A stretch of DNA of 64,000 bases, taken from Sipunculus nudus. Its lineage: Eukaryota; Annelida; Sipuncula; Golfingiida; Sipunculidae. Numbering within the stretch: the first letter of the stretch is position 1; every line of letters begins with the position of its first letter. The position numbers and the translations under genes are program-made. This document shows, in pieces, positions 22,190-37,100 of this stretch. A model generated the notes under the pieces. It was not told where the DNA came from and searched no databases. It saw nothing but the letters and a program-made list of their open reading frames with translations. The DNA is taken from positions 23,846,058-23,910,057 of the forward strand of contig CM049310.1 in the NCBI GenBank assembly GCA_026874595.1, read 5' to 3'.

Positions 22190-25100
22190 GTATTTATTTA
22201 TTCGTGTATTAATAATTATGGGCTCATTATTGGACATAGAATTTTAGATGTTTATTATGTATTATGATATTTTGGATATAGGCAAACATCGGTAACAAAG
22301 TGGTAAAACAGGGTTGGCATTTTGCTCTGATAGACTGATACATAGGTTTATATAAGTAACATATTTTAACAGCATTTTAATTCAAGAATTAAATTTTTTT
22401 AATGTTCTGATTTTTCTATATACATCTACTCATGTAGATAAGTGATATTTAATGGGACATATATACTGATTAGCCAGATTTTGTTCAGCTTTCTTGGAAA
22501 CCTGTTACCAGCAGCAAGGTCTATTTGCCCCGCCCACCTGTCATTACTGAATACTTAATTTTTCCTTTGAGTTAAATTTGGTGTTGACTTTTTTATGGTG
22601 AATTTTGTTAAAGTTTGTGCATGTTAATGGAATCATGAAGTAAGCCCTATATAGGAGCAAGAAAAGTATGGACAGACAATCCATATGGAAGCTAGCTTTA
22701 CTCCTTTAGGCTACTCTTATTAAATAATAGGTCAATTTCAATTTTCTTCCACTGCGTTCTTCCTCCATGACTTTTAATGATTAAAATATGACACTATGAT
22801 TAAAATATCCCATGTATCCATTGCCAGAAAACAGCTTTTGACTGTTCTTACTCTTGGGTACATAGGTGCTTGCAAAAATTAATCAGTTTTCTCTCAGCTG
22901 ACAAGTTAGCTGAGCCATGGCAATGGCCCTAAATCTGTTGACATTTTCTTGACAGGGCATGTTTTTTTAGCTACAGTCCAAAAGTTTTGCATTCATTAGG
23001 AAAGCTCTTACCATATGTGAAACCTGGTTATTTTGACCTAGTAACTCATAAGGTTTGCCCTAAATTAAAACTCTGATCCCAATATTTTCGTGGAGTAGAA
23101 TTGTGCATGAAAATGGTGAATCAAAAATAAAATTGTTCAGAATGTCCTGCTACAGGGATACTTTATAAAAATATGTTTAAAATGAAATCCAAATTAACGT
23201 CCTTGAAAAAAAATTTAAAAAAGACTTAAAAAATCAAATTAAAAAAATGTGGGAACTTGGTAACCTGCTTACTTGCTTGACTATATAAAAATGGAGAGAG
23301 AGCGTTGATGTACTTGCCTTTTTAACTTCCTCAGGGGGAGAATACAGCATCCCACCATTATGGAAACGGCTGTTGGCAGAGTTCATCGATTTCTTCATTC
23401 TGTTCGTTATCAAGCTTGGAGTCACGATCTTGTTGGTGGAGTATAATATCATGTAAGCAGATATTTTGATATGAGTTTGGCTCATGAGAAAATAATATGT
23501 GTTTTTCTCATTCTGAAAAGAGACTGAACAGTGATGTCGCGTAAGAATAAGTCTCCTGGTTGCATGGGTGTATGGATATCAAAGCTAATGTTTAAGTTAG
23601 CTGAAATTGTTTGTTATTTTTAGGATGGCAGAGTTTTGAGAATTTATGTGATGTCAAATCCACGTTTAAATTAATTTAATCTGCTAAGACACTTATTTAA
23701 TTTATGTTCTTACATGTATTTATACAAATGTTACAGTTTATCTAGATAATAGTTAGTGTAAAGAGGTGATTCCATGTGTGTGTATTTGCCTAAAAATTGC
23801 TCACATCATTTTGTAATTGGAGTGTCTCTATGTGTCAGTCAGCATATGTGCATATGTGCCTAGATGCATAAAATCCCCACAGAAGTGGTTTTCAGGCACA
23901 GGGTCTGCAGGAACTCGGAGATCTGGAGCAAAATGATGTCACTTCACAATCTTTTTATGGAAGGCCTGCTATATCCACCATACAAATTGTATAAGTATGC
24001 CAGTTCACCTATATATACATATAAACATGCACATGGAAGCACACCTTCACAGGTATAAAAGTTTATTCCTTATGTTTATTAAACACCTCATTAGGGAGCT
24101 TATTGTTTTACAGGGTGGGCGCCTGCATCCATGCCCGTGCCCTCATTTTTAAAATGCTTGTATCCTCCTACATGCTGGCATCTATAAATATTATATCATC
24201 ATTCTGTATTTTTTAGGCTAAACAATTTTTCCTGGTGTCATTTTCACCAATGACTTAATATCATCAAAAAGTGGTGTATCTTTATATGCATACCGTCCAA
24301 TATTCTTTTATATCAGTATTGCATCATACTAATTCCAAATAGTTTTCTTAAATTAGGTCACTCTAATGTAATTTAGCCATAAAACTTGGTCAGACAGGAT
24401 ACCTTTATCAGTGCTATTGGCTCCTCTATTATTCAACAGAATTGAACCAAACCATGCATTATTCATCAGTTTGTGTAATGGAACCCATTTTGCTCATGAC
24501 TTTAACTTATGCTTTCAAGGTCAAGTCACAGTAGACTTTGGACATTATTTGTTTGTTTGTGGACTTTTTATATTTAGTGTAAGGTATCAACTAATGACTG
24601 TTACGAACTGATCAGTTTTTAGTTGGACTTGACCCAAATTTGAGCAATTTAATTGCACTTTGCATTTTAAACAATGACGAAATATCATGAAAAAGTGGTT
24701 TTTAGGTGTATCTTAAGCCATAAAACTAGGTCAGATAGGATATCTTTATCAATGCTGTTGGCTCCTGTATTATTTATCAGAATTAACAAATAAAAACCAA
24801 ACCATACATTATTCATTAGTTTGCGTAATAGTAACCATTTTGCTTATGACCTTGATTTATGCTCTAAAGGTCAAGTCACAGTAGACTTTGGCATCATTTG
24901 TTTGTAAATGAGTAGCATAAAGGATTTTGATTTGACCAAATTCATACTGCCAGCAGTTCTCATCCTGCTCTGTCTGGTGTCATATTGACCTACTACAGCT
25001 ATCACTATGCCACATAATACAGCTTCCATTAGGTATTTATTCTGTTTATCTCATCTGTTATATATACTGTTTCTCCCTTTACAGCTTTTGTGCTCACTTC

Positions 25101-28100
25101 ACCCAAGGTCTATAGTTCCTATATATTAGTATAACAGTATTATATAATGATACGATTTCCTGAAATTATATGACCATAGGGCACTTCATGTATTTGCATG
25201 CAAATACAGCTTTATCTTGTTCACAGGGGCGGATCCAGGATTTAGGAAAAGGGGGGGGTCCAACCCAGAAGGACAAATGAAAACCCTAAAAAAAAGGTCC
25301 TCAGGTCTGAAAAAGGGGGGGTCCAGGCGGCAAAATTTTGTCTGAAGCCCTTAAAAAACCGTTGTTTCTGATGAAAAAGGGGGGGTCCGGACCCCCTGGA
25401 CCCCCCCCCCTGGATCCGCTTCTGGTTCATATTTGCTTTATTCGTAAATATTTTACAAACATGTAAAAATAATTAATGGTCATATGAATAAAGTAAACTG
25501 GAGGCTGTGATGCATGTAAATCAAACACCATAGCATATTTAAATATGTTTATAAATAAGTGGTGGATTGGGCTATAAAGGTGCAATTTATAACTGTTTGA
25601 CCTTCAGTTCAGATTTGACATGCAGTCAGATTCTGCTGATATATTGTGCTTCCCAAATTAAGTCTGTGACCTTTTTCTCTGATTAATTTTACTTGTATAT
25701 TCATTAATGACAGATTACAGCTTACAGTCAAATTTGAAGCAGGGCCCAAATGGCAAACAATACCCACAGAAGTTCAAACTTTAGCCAAGTTTAATGATAT
25801 ATTCTTCAAAATCTAAAATCAGGTTACTATAACCTACATTCAGGTTTAGATCCTTACATGTAAAACTTTTCCTTCACTATTAAATGTTCCAAATTCATTG
25901 GAGCATCATGGCCAATGGGCCAACAATTGTTTAAAATGATGCATTATTATATTTAAATTGTTCTGGTTGACATTATGAAATCACTCATAAAGCATTAAAC
26001 AAGTAAATTGTTGCACAATCTTGTAAATATTGCAGAAGAATGCTGTATATTATAATATTACTAAATTATAGAGGGTTAACATATGAAAATTCCACTGTTT
26101 CAGAAACATAGAGCTGTTTGACAAGTACGACTTTGACAACATATTTAAGCATAATTTCGACTACAGCACAGCATTCAATGTGACATCTGAGCTTGTTGCC
26201 ATTGAAGTTGTCAACAGAATATTGATAACAGTATTTGAGGTAAGGGCTTCTTATATGAGTTGGATATTATTTTTCTGGTATTGAATAACTTACAGTGTTT
26301 TGCTCTTTCAGTCATGCTGAACTATATAAGCTGGGTGTTTGTATGCTGTCTTATGTTGTAGTTCAGGCCTTGCAAAATTACAAACATAGTTTGCAGCTGT
26401 ATAATTATGAATGGAGAATGAAAGTTTTTGTCTTCATACATATTGACGTGAAATAATATAAGATCAGTATTCTGTGTTATTTGAATTTTATTGACAGAAT
26501 TTAAAATTAAAATTTTCTTCCATAAGGTCAAAAGCAGCATTTTATTAATGCCATGTTACTTTATCAACTGAGCATCCTAACCAAGAGTCATTTTTCAGCT
26601 CAGATGTCTGAAAGTCATCTGAGCCATAGTGATCACTCTTTTGTCTGTCGTCTGTCTGTCTGTCTATTAACAGGGCACAAATTGTAACTGCCAGACCTAG
26701 AAAACTCTTACTGGAAATCCATAGAGGTCCATAAAAAATGTCCTTTGAAACCTGAAATTAAGTCAGTGTGACCCTATCCTCCAAGCTATTGGACTCAAAA
26801 TTACACCCAAGAATAATTAAAAATTTGATTCAAAAGCTCCATTATCTGAATAACTAATTCACTGATCACTATGATTCTTTCCATGCATATTGATATTGAG
26901 TGTTTCATCTTTTCCTGAAGACTGGTTGTGCCACCTGTATATTTCTAATTTTTACACTTTTTTTTCTATTTTTGATACCCTGAGATGAAGCAGGGGCTAC
27001 ATTAACAGGGCACAAATCGTAATGGTTAGACCTAGAAACTTTTTACTTTATATCCAGGGAGGTCCTAGGCTAATCTCCTTGGAAACTTGAAATGAGGTCA
27101 TGGTGACCTATATTCTGCAAGTTAGGGCCAAAAATATGATTTTGAGCACCAAGACAGTCAGATGGAGCACAAATTGTATCCATTAGCCTAGTATCTTCTT
27201 ATGTTACAGTCTGGCAGGTCATGGGCAAATGTCCTTCGAAACATGAAATTAGGTCACCTATATTCTGCAACAACTAAATGAAAAAGATGTCATATGAGCA
27301 CCCTGAATATGTTAGGCCTAGAATCATCATAGAAACTTGAAATTAGATCATGGTGATGAATATTCTGTGACCTATGGGCTGAAAACATGATTTTGAGCAC
27401 CCAGGCAGTCAGAGGAATACAAATTTGAATCCTTTAAGCCCAGAATCTTGTAGGGTAATATTTTGGGAGGTCCTGGAAATTTGTCCTTGGAAACATGAAA
27501 TTAGGCCATGGTGACCTATATTCTATGATCTAAAGGAAAAAGATGTCATATGAGCACCCTGAATCAGATGGGCACAAATCATATTTGTTAGGCCTAGAAT
27601 CTTCTTACACAGTGTCCAGTGAGGTTCTAGGCCAATCTCCTTGGAAACCTGAAATTAGGTCATGGCGACCTATATTCTGTGAGCTACAGACCAAAAACAT
27701 TTAGCTAGAAAGCATTTAGGTAGCTAGACACAAATCATAGCAGTTGGACATAGAACTTAGCATCTAGGAAGTCCTCAGTGAAATCTTCTTGGAAACCCGA
27801 AATTAAAGGTCACTGTGTCTTATTGTCCCCTGCGTCCTCAGAATGGGGGACATTGATTTGGGTTTGTCTGTCTGTCTGTCCCTCTGTCACGTTTTCATTT
27901 CCGTGTGATAACTTTCTTAAATATCATCTGATTTCATTCAGATTGGGTCAGTAATTGATCTTATGCATAGCTTGGTTAAGATTGGTTTGGAGTGTCTGTC
28001 TTAAAGATAATAATACCCTTCTTTTTCATTTTTGGTATGATGAATCAGCAAATTTAGTTTCACTAATCACCAGTAGGTGTCGCTAGTGGGGGGGGGCATT

Positions 28101-31100
28101 TATTCAGTGTATTGGTTTTTAGCTCAGCTGACTCTCAGTCATGCTGAGCTATAGCGATCACTCTTTGTCCGTCGTCCGTCTGTCCGTCTGTCCGTCTGTC
28201 CGTTAACCTGGCACAAATCGTAACCGCTGGACCTAGAATCTTGTAACTTTAAATTCTGAGAGGTCAATGAAAAATCTCCTTGGAAACCAGAAATTAGGTC
28301 TCTGTTACCCATATCCTTCGAGCTATGGGGCCCCAAAGTACCCCCCAGAAAAGTAAAAAATTTCATACAAAAACTTCAATATCTCATTAACTACTTGACT
28401 GATGGTCATGATTTTGGGCATACATATTGATCATGAGATGTTCCATCAGTTCCTGCAGACTGGTGGCGCCACCTGTATTTTTCGATTTTTTACGAATTTT
28501 TTTCTCTATTTTTGATACCTTTAAAAATGTGAACATCTGTTAACAAGGCACAAATTGTAACGACTGGACCTAGAATCTTCATTCTCAACACACTGAGAGA
28601 CCTATGAAAAGTCTCCATGGAAACCAGAAATTAGGTCTCTGTTATCCATATCCTTCCAGCTATGGGGCCCCAAAGTACCCCCCAGAAAAGTCAAAAATTT
28701 CATACAAAAACTTCAATATCTCATTAACTACTTGACTGATGGTCTTGATTTGTGGCATAACTATTGATCATGAGATGTGTCATCACTTCCTGCAGACTGG
28801 TGGCGCCACCTGTATTGTTGGAGTTTTTATGAATTTTTTTCTCTATTTTTGAGACCTTTCAAAATGTGAACATCTGTTAACAAGGCACAAATCGTAAAGA
28901 CTGGACCTAGAATCTTAATTCTTAACACACTGAGAGGTCCATGAAAAATATCCTTGGAAACCAGAAATTAGGTCTCTGTTAACCATATCCTTCGAGCTAT
29001 GGGGCCCCAAAGTACCCCCCAGAGTAGTAAAAAATTTTATACAAAAATTTCAATATCTCAATAACTACATCACTGATGGTCATGATTTTTGGCATACATA
29101 TTGATTATGAGATGTTCCATCAGCTCCTGCAGACTGGTGGCGCCACCTGTATTGTTCGATTTTTCACGATTTTTTCCTCTATTTTTGAGACCTTTAAGGA
29201 TGCTGTCATCCTTTAGCGTGGCACAAATCATAACGACTGGACCTAGAATCTTCATTCTCGACACACTGAGAGACCTATGAAAAGTCTCCATGGAAACCAG
29301 AAATTAGGTCTCTGTTACCCATATCCTTCGAGCTATGGGGCCCCAAAGTACCCCCAAGAAAAGTAAAAAATTTCATACAAAAACTTCAATATCTCATTAA
29401 CTACTTGACTGATGGTCATGATTTTTGGCATACATATTGATCATGAGATGTTCCATCAGTTCCTGCAGACTGGTGGCGCCAGCTGTATTTTTCGATTTTT
29501 TACGAATTTTTTTCTCTATTTTTGATACCTTTAAAAATGTGAACATCTGTTAACAAGGCACAAATCGTAACGACTGGACCTAGAATCTTAATTCTTGACA
29601 CACTGAGAGACCTATGAAAAATATCCTTGGAAACCAGAAATTAGGTCTCTGTTAACCATATCCTTCGAGCTATGGGGCCCCAAAGTACCTCCCAGAGTAG
29701 TAAAAAATTTAATACAAAAACTTCAATATATCAATAACTACATCACTGATGGTCATGATTTTTGGCATACATATTGATTATGAGATGTTCCATCAATTCC
29801 TGCAGACTGGTGGCGCCACCTGTTTTGTTCGATTTTTCACGATTTTTTCCTCTATTTTTGAGACCTTCAAGGATGCTGTCATCTGTTAACATGGCACAAA
29901 TCGTAACGACTGGACCTAGAATCTTCATTCTTGACACACTGAGAGACCTATGGAAAGTCTCCATGGAAACCAGAAATTAGGTCTCTGTTACCTATATCCT
30001 TCCAGCTATGGGGCCCCAAAGTACCCCCAAGAAAAGTCAAAAAATTCATACAAAAACTTCAATATCTCATTAACTACTTGACTGATGGTCTTGATTTGTG
30101 GCATAACTATTGATCATGAGATGTGTCATCACTTCCTGCAGACTGGTGGCGCCACCTGTATTGTTGGAGTTTTTATGAATTTTTTTCTCTATTTTTGAGA
30201 CCTTTCAAAATGTGAACATCTGTTAACAAGGCACAAATCGTAAAGACTGGACCTAGAATCTTAATTCTTAACACACTGAGAGGTCCATGAAAAATATCCT
30301 TGGAAACCAGAAATTAGGTCTCTGTTAACCATATCCTTCGAGCTATGGGGCCCCAAAGTACCCCCCAGAGTAGTAAAAAATTTTATACAAAAATTTCAAT
30401 ATCTCAATAACTACATCACTGATGGTCATGATTTTTGGCATACATATTGATTATGAGATGTTCCACCAGTTCCTGCAGACTGGTGGCGCCACCTGTATTG
30501 TTCGATTTTTCACGATTTTTTCCTCTATTTTTGAGACCTTTAAGGATGCTGTCATCTGTTAGCGTGGCACAAATCGTAACGACTGGACCTTGAATCTTCA
30601 TTCTCGACACACTGAGAGACCTATGAAAAGTCTCCATGGAAACCAGAAATTAGGTCTCTGTTACCCATATTCTTTGAGCTATGGGGCCCCAAAGTACCCC
30701 TAAGAAAAGTAAAAAATTTCATACAAAAACTTCAATATCTCATTTACTACTTGACTGATGGTCTTGATTTGTGGCATAACTATTGATCATGAGATGTGTC
30801 ATCACTTCCTGCAGACTGGTGGCGCCACCTGTATCGTTGGCTTTTTATGAATTTTTTTCTCTATTTTTGAGACCTTTAAAAATGTGAACATCTGTTAACA
30901 AGGCACAAATGGTAACGACTGGACCTAGAATCTTAATTCTTGACACACTGAGAGACCTATGAAAAATATCCTTGGAAACCAGAAATTAGGTCTCTGTTAA
31001 CCATATCCTTCGAGCTATGGGGCCCCAAAGTACCTCCAAGAGTAGTAAAAAATTTAATACAAAAACTTCAATATATCAATAACTACATCACTGATGGTCA

Positions 31101-34100
31101 TGATTTTTAGCATACATATTGATTATGAGATGTTCCATCAGTTCCTGCAGACTGGTGGCGCCACCTGTTTTGTTCGATTTTTCACGATTTTTTCCTCTAT
31201 TTTTGAGACCTTCAAGGATGCTGTCATCTGTCAACAGGGTACAAATTGCAACAACTGGACCTAGAATCTTCATTCTTGACACACTGAGAGACCTATGGAA
31301 AGTCTCCATGGAAACCAGAAATTAGGTCTCTGTTACCCATATCCTTCCAGCTATGGGGCCCCAAACTACCCCCCAGAAAAGTAAAAAATTTCATACAAAA
31401 ACTTCAATATCTCATTTACTACTTGACTGATGGTCTTGATTTGTGGCATAACTATTGATCATGAGATGTGTCATCACTTCCTGCAGACTGGTGGCGCCAC
31501 CTGTATTGTTGGAGTTTTTATGAATTTTTTTCTCTATTTTTGAGACCTTTCAAAATGTGAACATCTGTTAACAAGGCACAAATCGTAAAGACTGGACCTA
31601 GAATCTTAATTCTTAACACACTGAGAGGTCCATGAAAAATATCCTTGGAAACCAGAAATTAGGTCTCTGTTAACCATATCCTACGAGCTATGGGGCCCCA
31701 AAGTACCCCCCAGAGTAGTAAAAAATTTTATACAAAAATTTCAATATCTCAATAACTACATCACTGATGGTCATGATTTTTCGCATACATATTGATTATG
31801 AGATGTTCCATCAGTTCCTGCAGACTGGTGGCGCCACCTGTATTGTTCGATTTTTCACGATTTTTTCCTCTATTTTTGAGACCTTTAAGGATGCTGTCAT
31901 CTGTTAGCGTGGCACAAATCGTAACGACTGGACCTAGAATCTTCATTCTCGACACACTGAGAGACCTTTGAAAAGTCTCCATGGAAACCAGAAATTAGGT
32001 CTCTGTTACCCATATTCTTTGAGCTATGGGGCCCCAAAGTACCCCTAAGAAAAGTAAAAAATTTCATACAAAAACTTCAATATCTCATTTACTACTTGAC
32101 TGATGGTCTTGATTTGTGGCATAACTATTGATCATGAGATGTGTCATCACTTCCTGCAGACTGGTGGCGCCACCTGTATCGTTGGCTTTTTATGAATTTT
32201 TTTCTCTATTTTTGAGACCTTTCAAAATGTGAACATCTGTTAACAAGGCACAAATCGTGAAGACTGGACCTAGAATCTTAATTCTTAACACACTGAGAGG
32301 TCGGTGAAAAATCTCCTTGGAAACCAGAAATAAGGTCTCTGTTACCTATATCTTTTGAGCTATGGGGCCCCAAAGTACCCTCCCAGAGTAGTCAAAAATT
32401 TCATACAAAAACTTCAATATCTCAATTACTACATCACTGATGGTCATGATTTTCGGCATACATAATGATCATGAGATGTTCCACCCGTTCCTGCAGACTG
32501 GTGGCGCCACCTACATTGTTTGATTTTTTTTACGATTTCTTCCTCAATTTGAGACCTTTAAGGATGCTGTCATCTGTTAACGTCGCATAAATCGTAACGA
32601 CTGCACCTAGAATCTTCATTCTTGACACACTGAGAGACCTATGAAAAGTCTCCATGGAAACCAGAAATTAGGTCTCTGTTACCCATATCCATCGTGATAT
32701 GGGGCCCCAAAGTACCCCCCCGAGTAGTCAAAAATTTCATACAAAAACTTCAATATCTCAATAACTACATCACTGATGGTCATTATTTTTGGCATACATA
32801 TTGATCAAGAGGTGTTTCATCAGTTCTTGCAGACTGGTGGCACAACCTGTATTTGTTTGGGGTTTTTTTTTTACGATTTTTTCCTCTATTTTTGAGACCT
32901 TTAAGGATGCTGTCATCTGTTAGCGTGGCACAAATCGTAACGACTGGACCTAGAATCTTCATTCTCGATACACTGAGAGACCTATGAAAAGTGTCCATGG
33001 AAACCAGAAATTAGGTCTCTGTTATCCATATACTTTGAGCTATGGGGCCCCAAAGTACCCCCCAGAGTAGTCAAAAATTTCATACAAAATCTTCAATATC
33101 TCAATAACTACAACACTGATGGTCATGATTTTCGGCATACATATTGATCATGAGCTGTTCCATCAGTTTCTGCAGACTGGGTGTGCCACCTCTATTTTTT
33201 TCAAATTTTTACGAATTTTTTTTCTCTTTTTTTGAGACCTTTAAAGATGTGGTTATCTGTCAACAGGGTACAAATTGCAACAACTGGACCTAGAAACTTC
33301 ATTCTTGTCATGCAAGGAGGCCCATGAAGAGTGCCTGTGGAAACTTGAAATTAGGTCTCTGTTACCCATATCCTTCAAGCTATAGGACTCTGAAGTATCC
33401 CTCAGAATAATGGACAATTTGATACAAAAGCTGAAGTATCTGAACAACTAATGTGGAGATCACCATGATTCTTTGCATGGATATTGACCATTTAGTGTTT
33501 TTATTAGTTTCTGCAGACTGGTGGAGCCACCTGTATTTTTAGCTCAGCTGACTATAAGTCATCTGAGCTATAGTCGTGGTCCATTGTCCGTCGTCCGTCC
33601 GTCTGTCCGTCCGTCCGTCCGTCCGTCCGTCCGTCCGTCCGTCCGTCCGTAGATGTGGCACGTTTTGAAACCGTAAGACCTAGGAATCCAAAATTCGGCA
33701 TAATGTTAGATGTCCCCAAGATCTCCTACCAAGCCGAAAACTGGGTCTTTGTGACTTTGTTCCTTTGAGAAATTAAAGAAAAACCTCAATTTTTTATTAA
33801 AAACCTATTTTTACACTTCAGGACTGCCTAATATCAAAACCACTCATCAGTTTTTCCTCATATTTACCATACTTATTCCTCTATATAGTTCCTATGTACA
33901 TGCCAGAAATTATGTCTGTATTATAAAAATTTAAAAAGTTATGGGCCCAAACATAATGCATTGTGTAAAAAATCAGGAAAGATATTTGATCACTTAACAC
34001 AAAATATGTTAAAGCTATAAACTTTTTTTCCAGTAATATAACTTTAATTAATCAAAATTAAATTGTATACCCAAAATTAGATCAAAATCTTTTAAATTTT

Positions 34101-37100
34101 TTAAAATATTAACAAAAATAAAAAATTGGTACCTTAAATTTTGCCCAACTTTGACCATGGCACGTTTTTTTCCTGTAAGTACTGTGGATTTAATTTTCAC
34201 AGCATGTTTTTTATAGCATTTTGTCTGTAAACACCAAAAATTTGAAACCGGTTGATCAAAAACTGTAGATTTTATTCAAGCTTTCAAGCACCATGTAACA
34301 TATTGTTTACATCAAACTAGTGTCATGCAGTTTGCAAGTGCTCAGCTCCCCAACTTCAGCTCTCAGTTCCTAAAATTTGGCATACAATTAGATGTCTCAA
34401 AAATCCCCTACCATGCCAAGAATTTGATCACTAGGACTTAATACCTTCGAGATATTAATGAAAAACTTCATTTTTCCATTAAAAACCCATTGTTACACTT
34501 CAAGACAGCCTAATATCAAAACCACTGATCTGACTTTAATCATATGTAATATACATATTTTGCTATATATTCTCTATGCACATGCCAGAAATGATGTCAG
34601 TATTGCGTAATTGTTTTAAGTTATGGGCCAAAACATAATGCACTTTGTAAAAAATCAAGAAATATATTTACTCCTTTAACAAGAGGATTGCTGAAGCTAG
34701 AGATTTTTTGTCAGGGATGTAACATTATTTAATCAGGATTCAATTGAATACCCAAAATTAGTTCTGAATTTTTCAAATTGTATAAGTTATTAGTATAAAT
34801 ATAAAATTAGTACCTTAAATTTTGCCCAACTTTGACCATGGCATGTTTGTTTCCTGTGAGTACTGTTGATATAATTTTCATATCATGCACACATAAAGAT
34901 TTCAGCTTTTTAGTTTGAAAAGCTGAAAGATATTGGCCAAAAATTGTAGCTTTTATTAATGTTTTTATGAGACCATGTCAGACCTTGGCTCTCTGTAGCA
35001 CCTCTTGAGTCACCTGTATGTTGACCTGGTTGAACTTTCAGCAAATTATGCATGCTTGAGGCGAGACATAAACTGGGGCGTCCAGGCAGCTTATTATATA
35101 ATGGCCAGCCACAGTTGATCTAGGTGTCCAACCCAACTCATCTAGTAGTTTTAACCAACTACATAACAATAAACAATAAATTAATAAATTTTTATTGGTT
35201 TTTAATAACAAATTAAAGAAAAATAGAAAAGGAATTTGTTAGTTGATAATAACAGGAAATTAACTTGCAGCTACCGATGATATAAGAATCTTGTATCGAT
35301 GGATAGAATGTCATGTATTCCAAATAACACCATGCAGTCACCTATGGTATTTTTCAGTTCAATTTTAATGATAAAAAAGTAAATCATATTATTCATTACT
35401 AATCATTAGGGATCATATGAAGGAAATTAATGATAGACAAAGATGCAGTTGATAATATTAATCTAGATTCCTACTGTGTCTAGTGTGTACATTGATGTGA
35501 AATTAGTCCAAAATAAATATATTACATTTTTTTTAATATAAATAAAAGCCATAAAACCAGGTACTTATGATCATTATTTAAATGTGTGAATTTTGTATAT
35601 TCTGGATTCTCAACATCATTGTTTGGTGAAAACTGAATAAATACCAGACATGGTGCGAATACTTTGCAATTGTATTTTAACACGAATATGAATATTTACT
35701 CCATTATAAAATTTCTTTCATAAGAATGGGAATTCAGGTAAAAATAAAAGTATATGAATACCAGTGCAAATATTTTCAAAATGTATTAATGAATGCATTC
35801 ATGAATATATTCTTTAATATTATTTTAATAATCATTTCAGTCATATTTTATTTGAAAAAATCATACTATTCTCTTATTATTTTTAATAAAAATTATATTT
35901 AGGACAATATTTGTAATTTTTCTAATAAATAGTTAAACTCTTATATTATATGTTCTGCTTATATTAGTTATATGGCCAAGTCAAAATCTGTGTGACAATC
36001 CCACTCCATTTGTTAATGAAATAAATGAAATTAATCCTCTTTCCTGTCTCCAAAGGTACTATCAAAATCATACATAAGCTAAACAACAACAACTCATAAT
36101 ACAGCTTATTTTTATTACCATATAAAACCAGCATGTGCCTCATTTCTAAATCATATTTTTTTATCATATATATCAGCTGAGCGCCGTGACCCATAGGTCC
36201 CTTGTTGTATCCTCCAAAACAAAGTTTTGCAGATACTATGTTTTTGACCGGGTTCCTCCGCCGCCGCCATGTTTGTTTCCAGAGAGCTCCTCTGAGAAAA
36301 ATAGACCGATTTTTCCGAAACTTACACCAATTATCTAGTCACATGTGAACTAGTGCCTAACCAATTTGTGTTGACCTCTGACCTTTCCCCTCTATCCAGC
36401 ATCCATTTGTGCATCTGTTTCCACACATAAACCCTCATATCTCGGGAACCGATTGACCAGTCAGGAAATAAAATTTATACAAATGTAGCCCTTGGATTGC
36501 TTTATAACATACACAAAAATGGTGGCGCCACCTGTAACCATGTTTGCACAGTGTCCATCTGTTCATCTGCCTTGGGTTAAAATCACTCATATCTCTGCAG
36601 TGAATTGACTAATTCACCTGAAATTCGGCATGCATATACATCCAGGATAGCTTTCTTGATTTTATGGCAGATGGCACCACCTACATTCACGTTCAAGCTG
36701 ATCACATCCAAGCTCATATCTCAGGAACCGTTTGACTGATTGGGCCAAAATTTTGCATGTGTATAGATATCACTTAGCTCTTTATCATACGCAAAACTGG
36801 TGGCGCCACCTGCAACCAATTTTGCACAGCGTCTGTCTGTTTTCTGCTGTGGGATAATGTCACTCATTTCTCGGCAGTGGTTTGACATATCTGCCTAAAA
36901 TTTTGCAGTTTTATACATCCTGGAGAGCTTTCTTGATTTTATGACAGGTGGCGCCACCTACATTCTAGTTTACGCTGCAGACATCCGAGCTTATATCTCG
37001 GGAACCGTTTGAACGATTGGGCCAAAATTTTGCATGTGTATAGATCTCACATAGGTCAACGGGAGGGGCCACCTGTAACCATTTTTGCACAGCGTCTGTC

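Noticed and set aside
29070-32998. Repeated 71-73-codon minus-strand frames ([15 protein letters not shown]...) every 673 bp, looking like a gene family
   Set aside because: They are one frame of the 336-bp satellite monomers. The frame is open only in one of the two monomer types and ends at the repeat's own stops. No domain, signal or codon bias supports coding.
28121-33540. Regularly spaced repeats as a CRISPR array
   Set aside because: Units are 336 bp without unique spacers, and the DNA is eukaryotic with introns.
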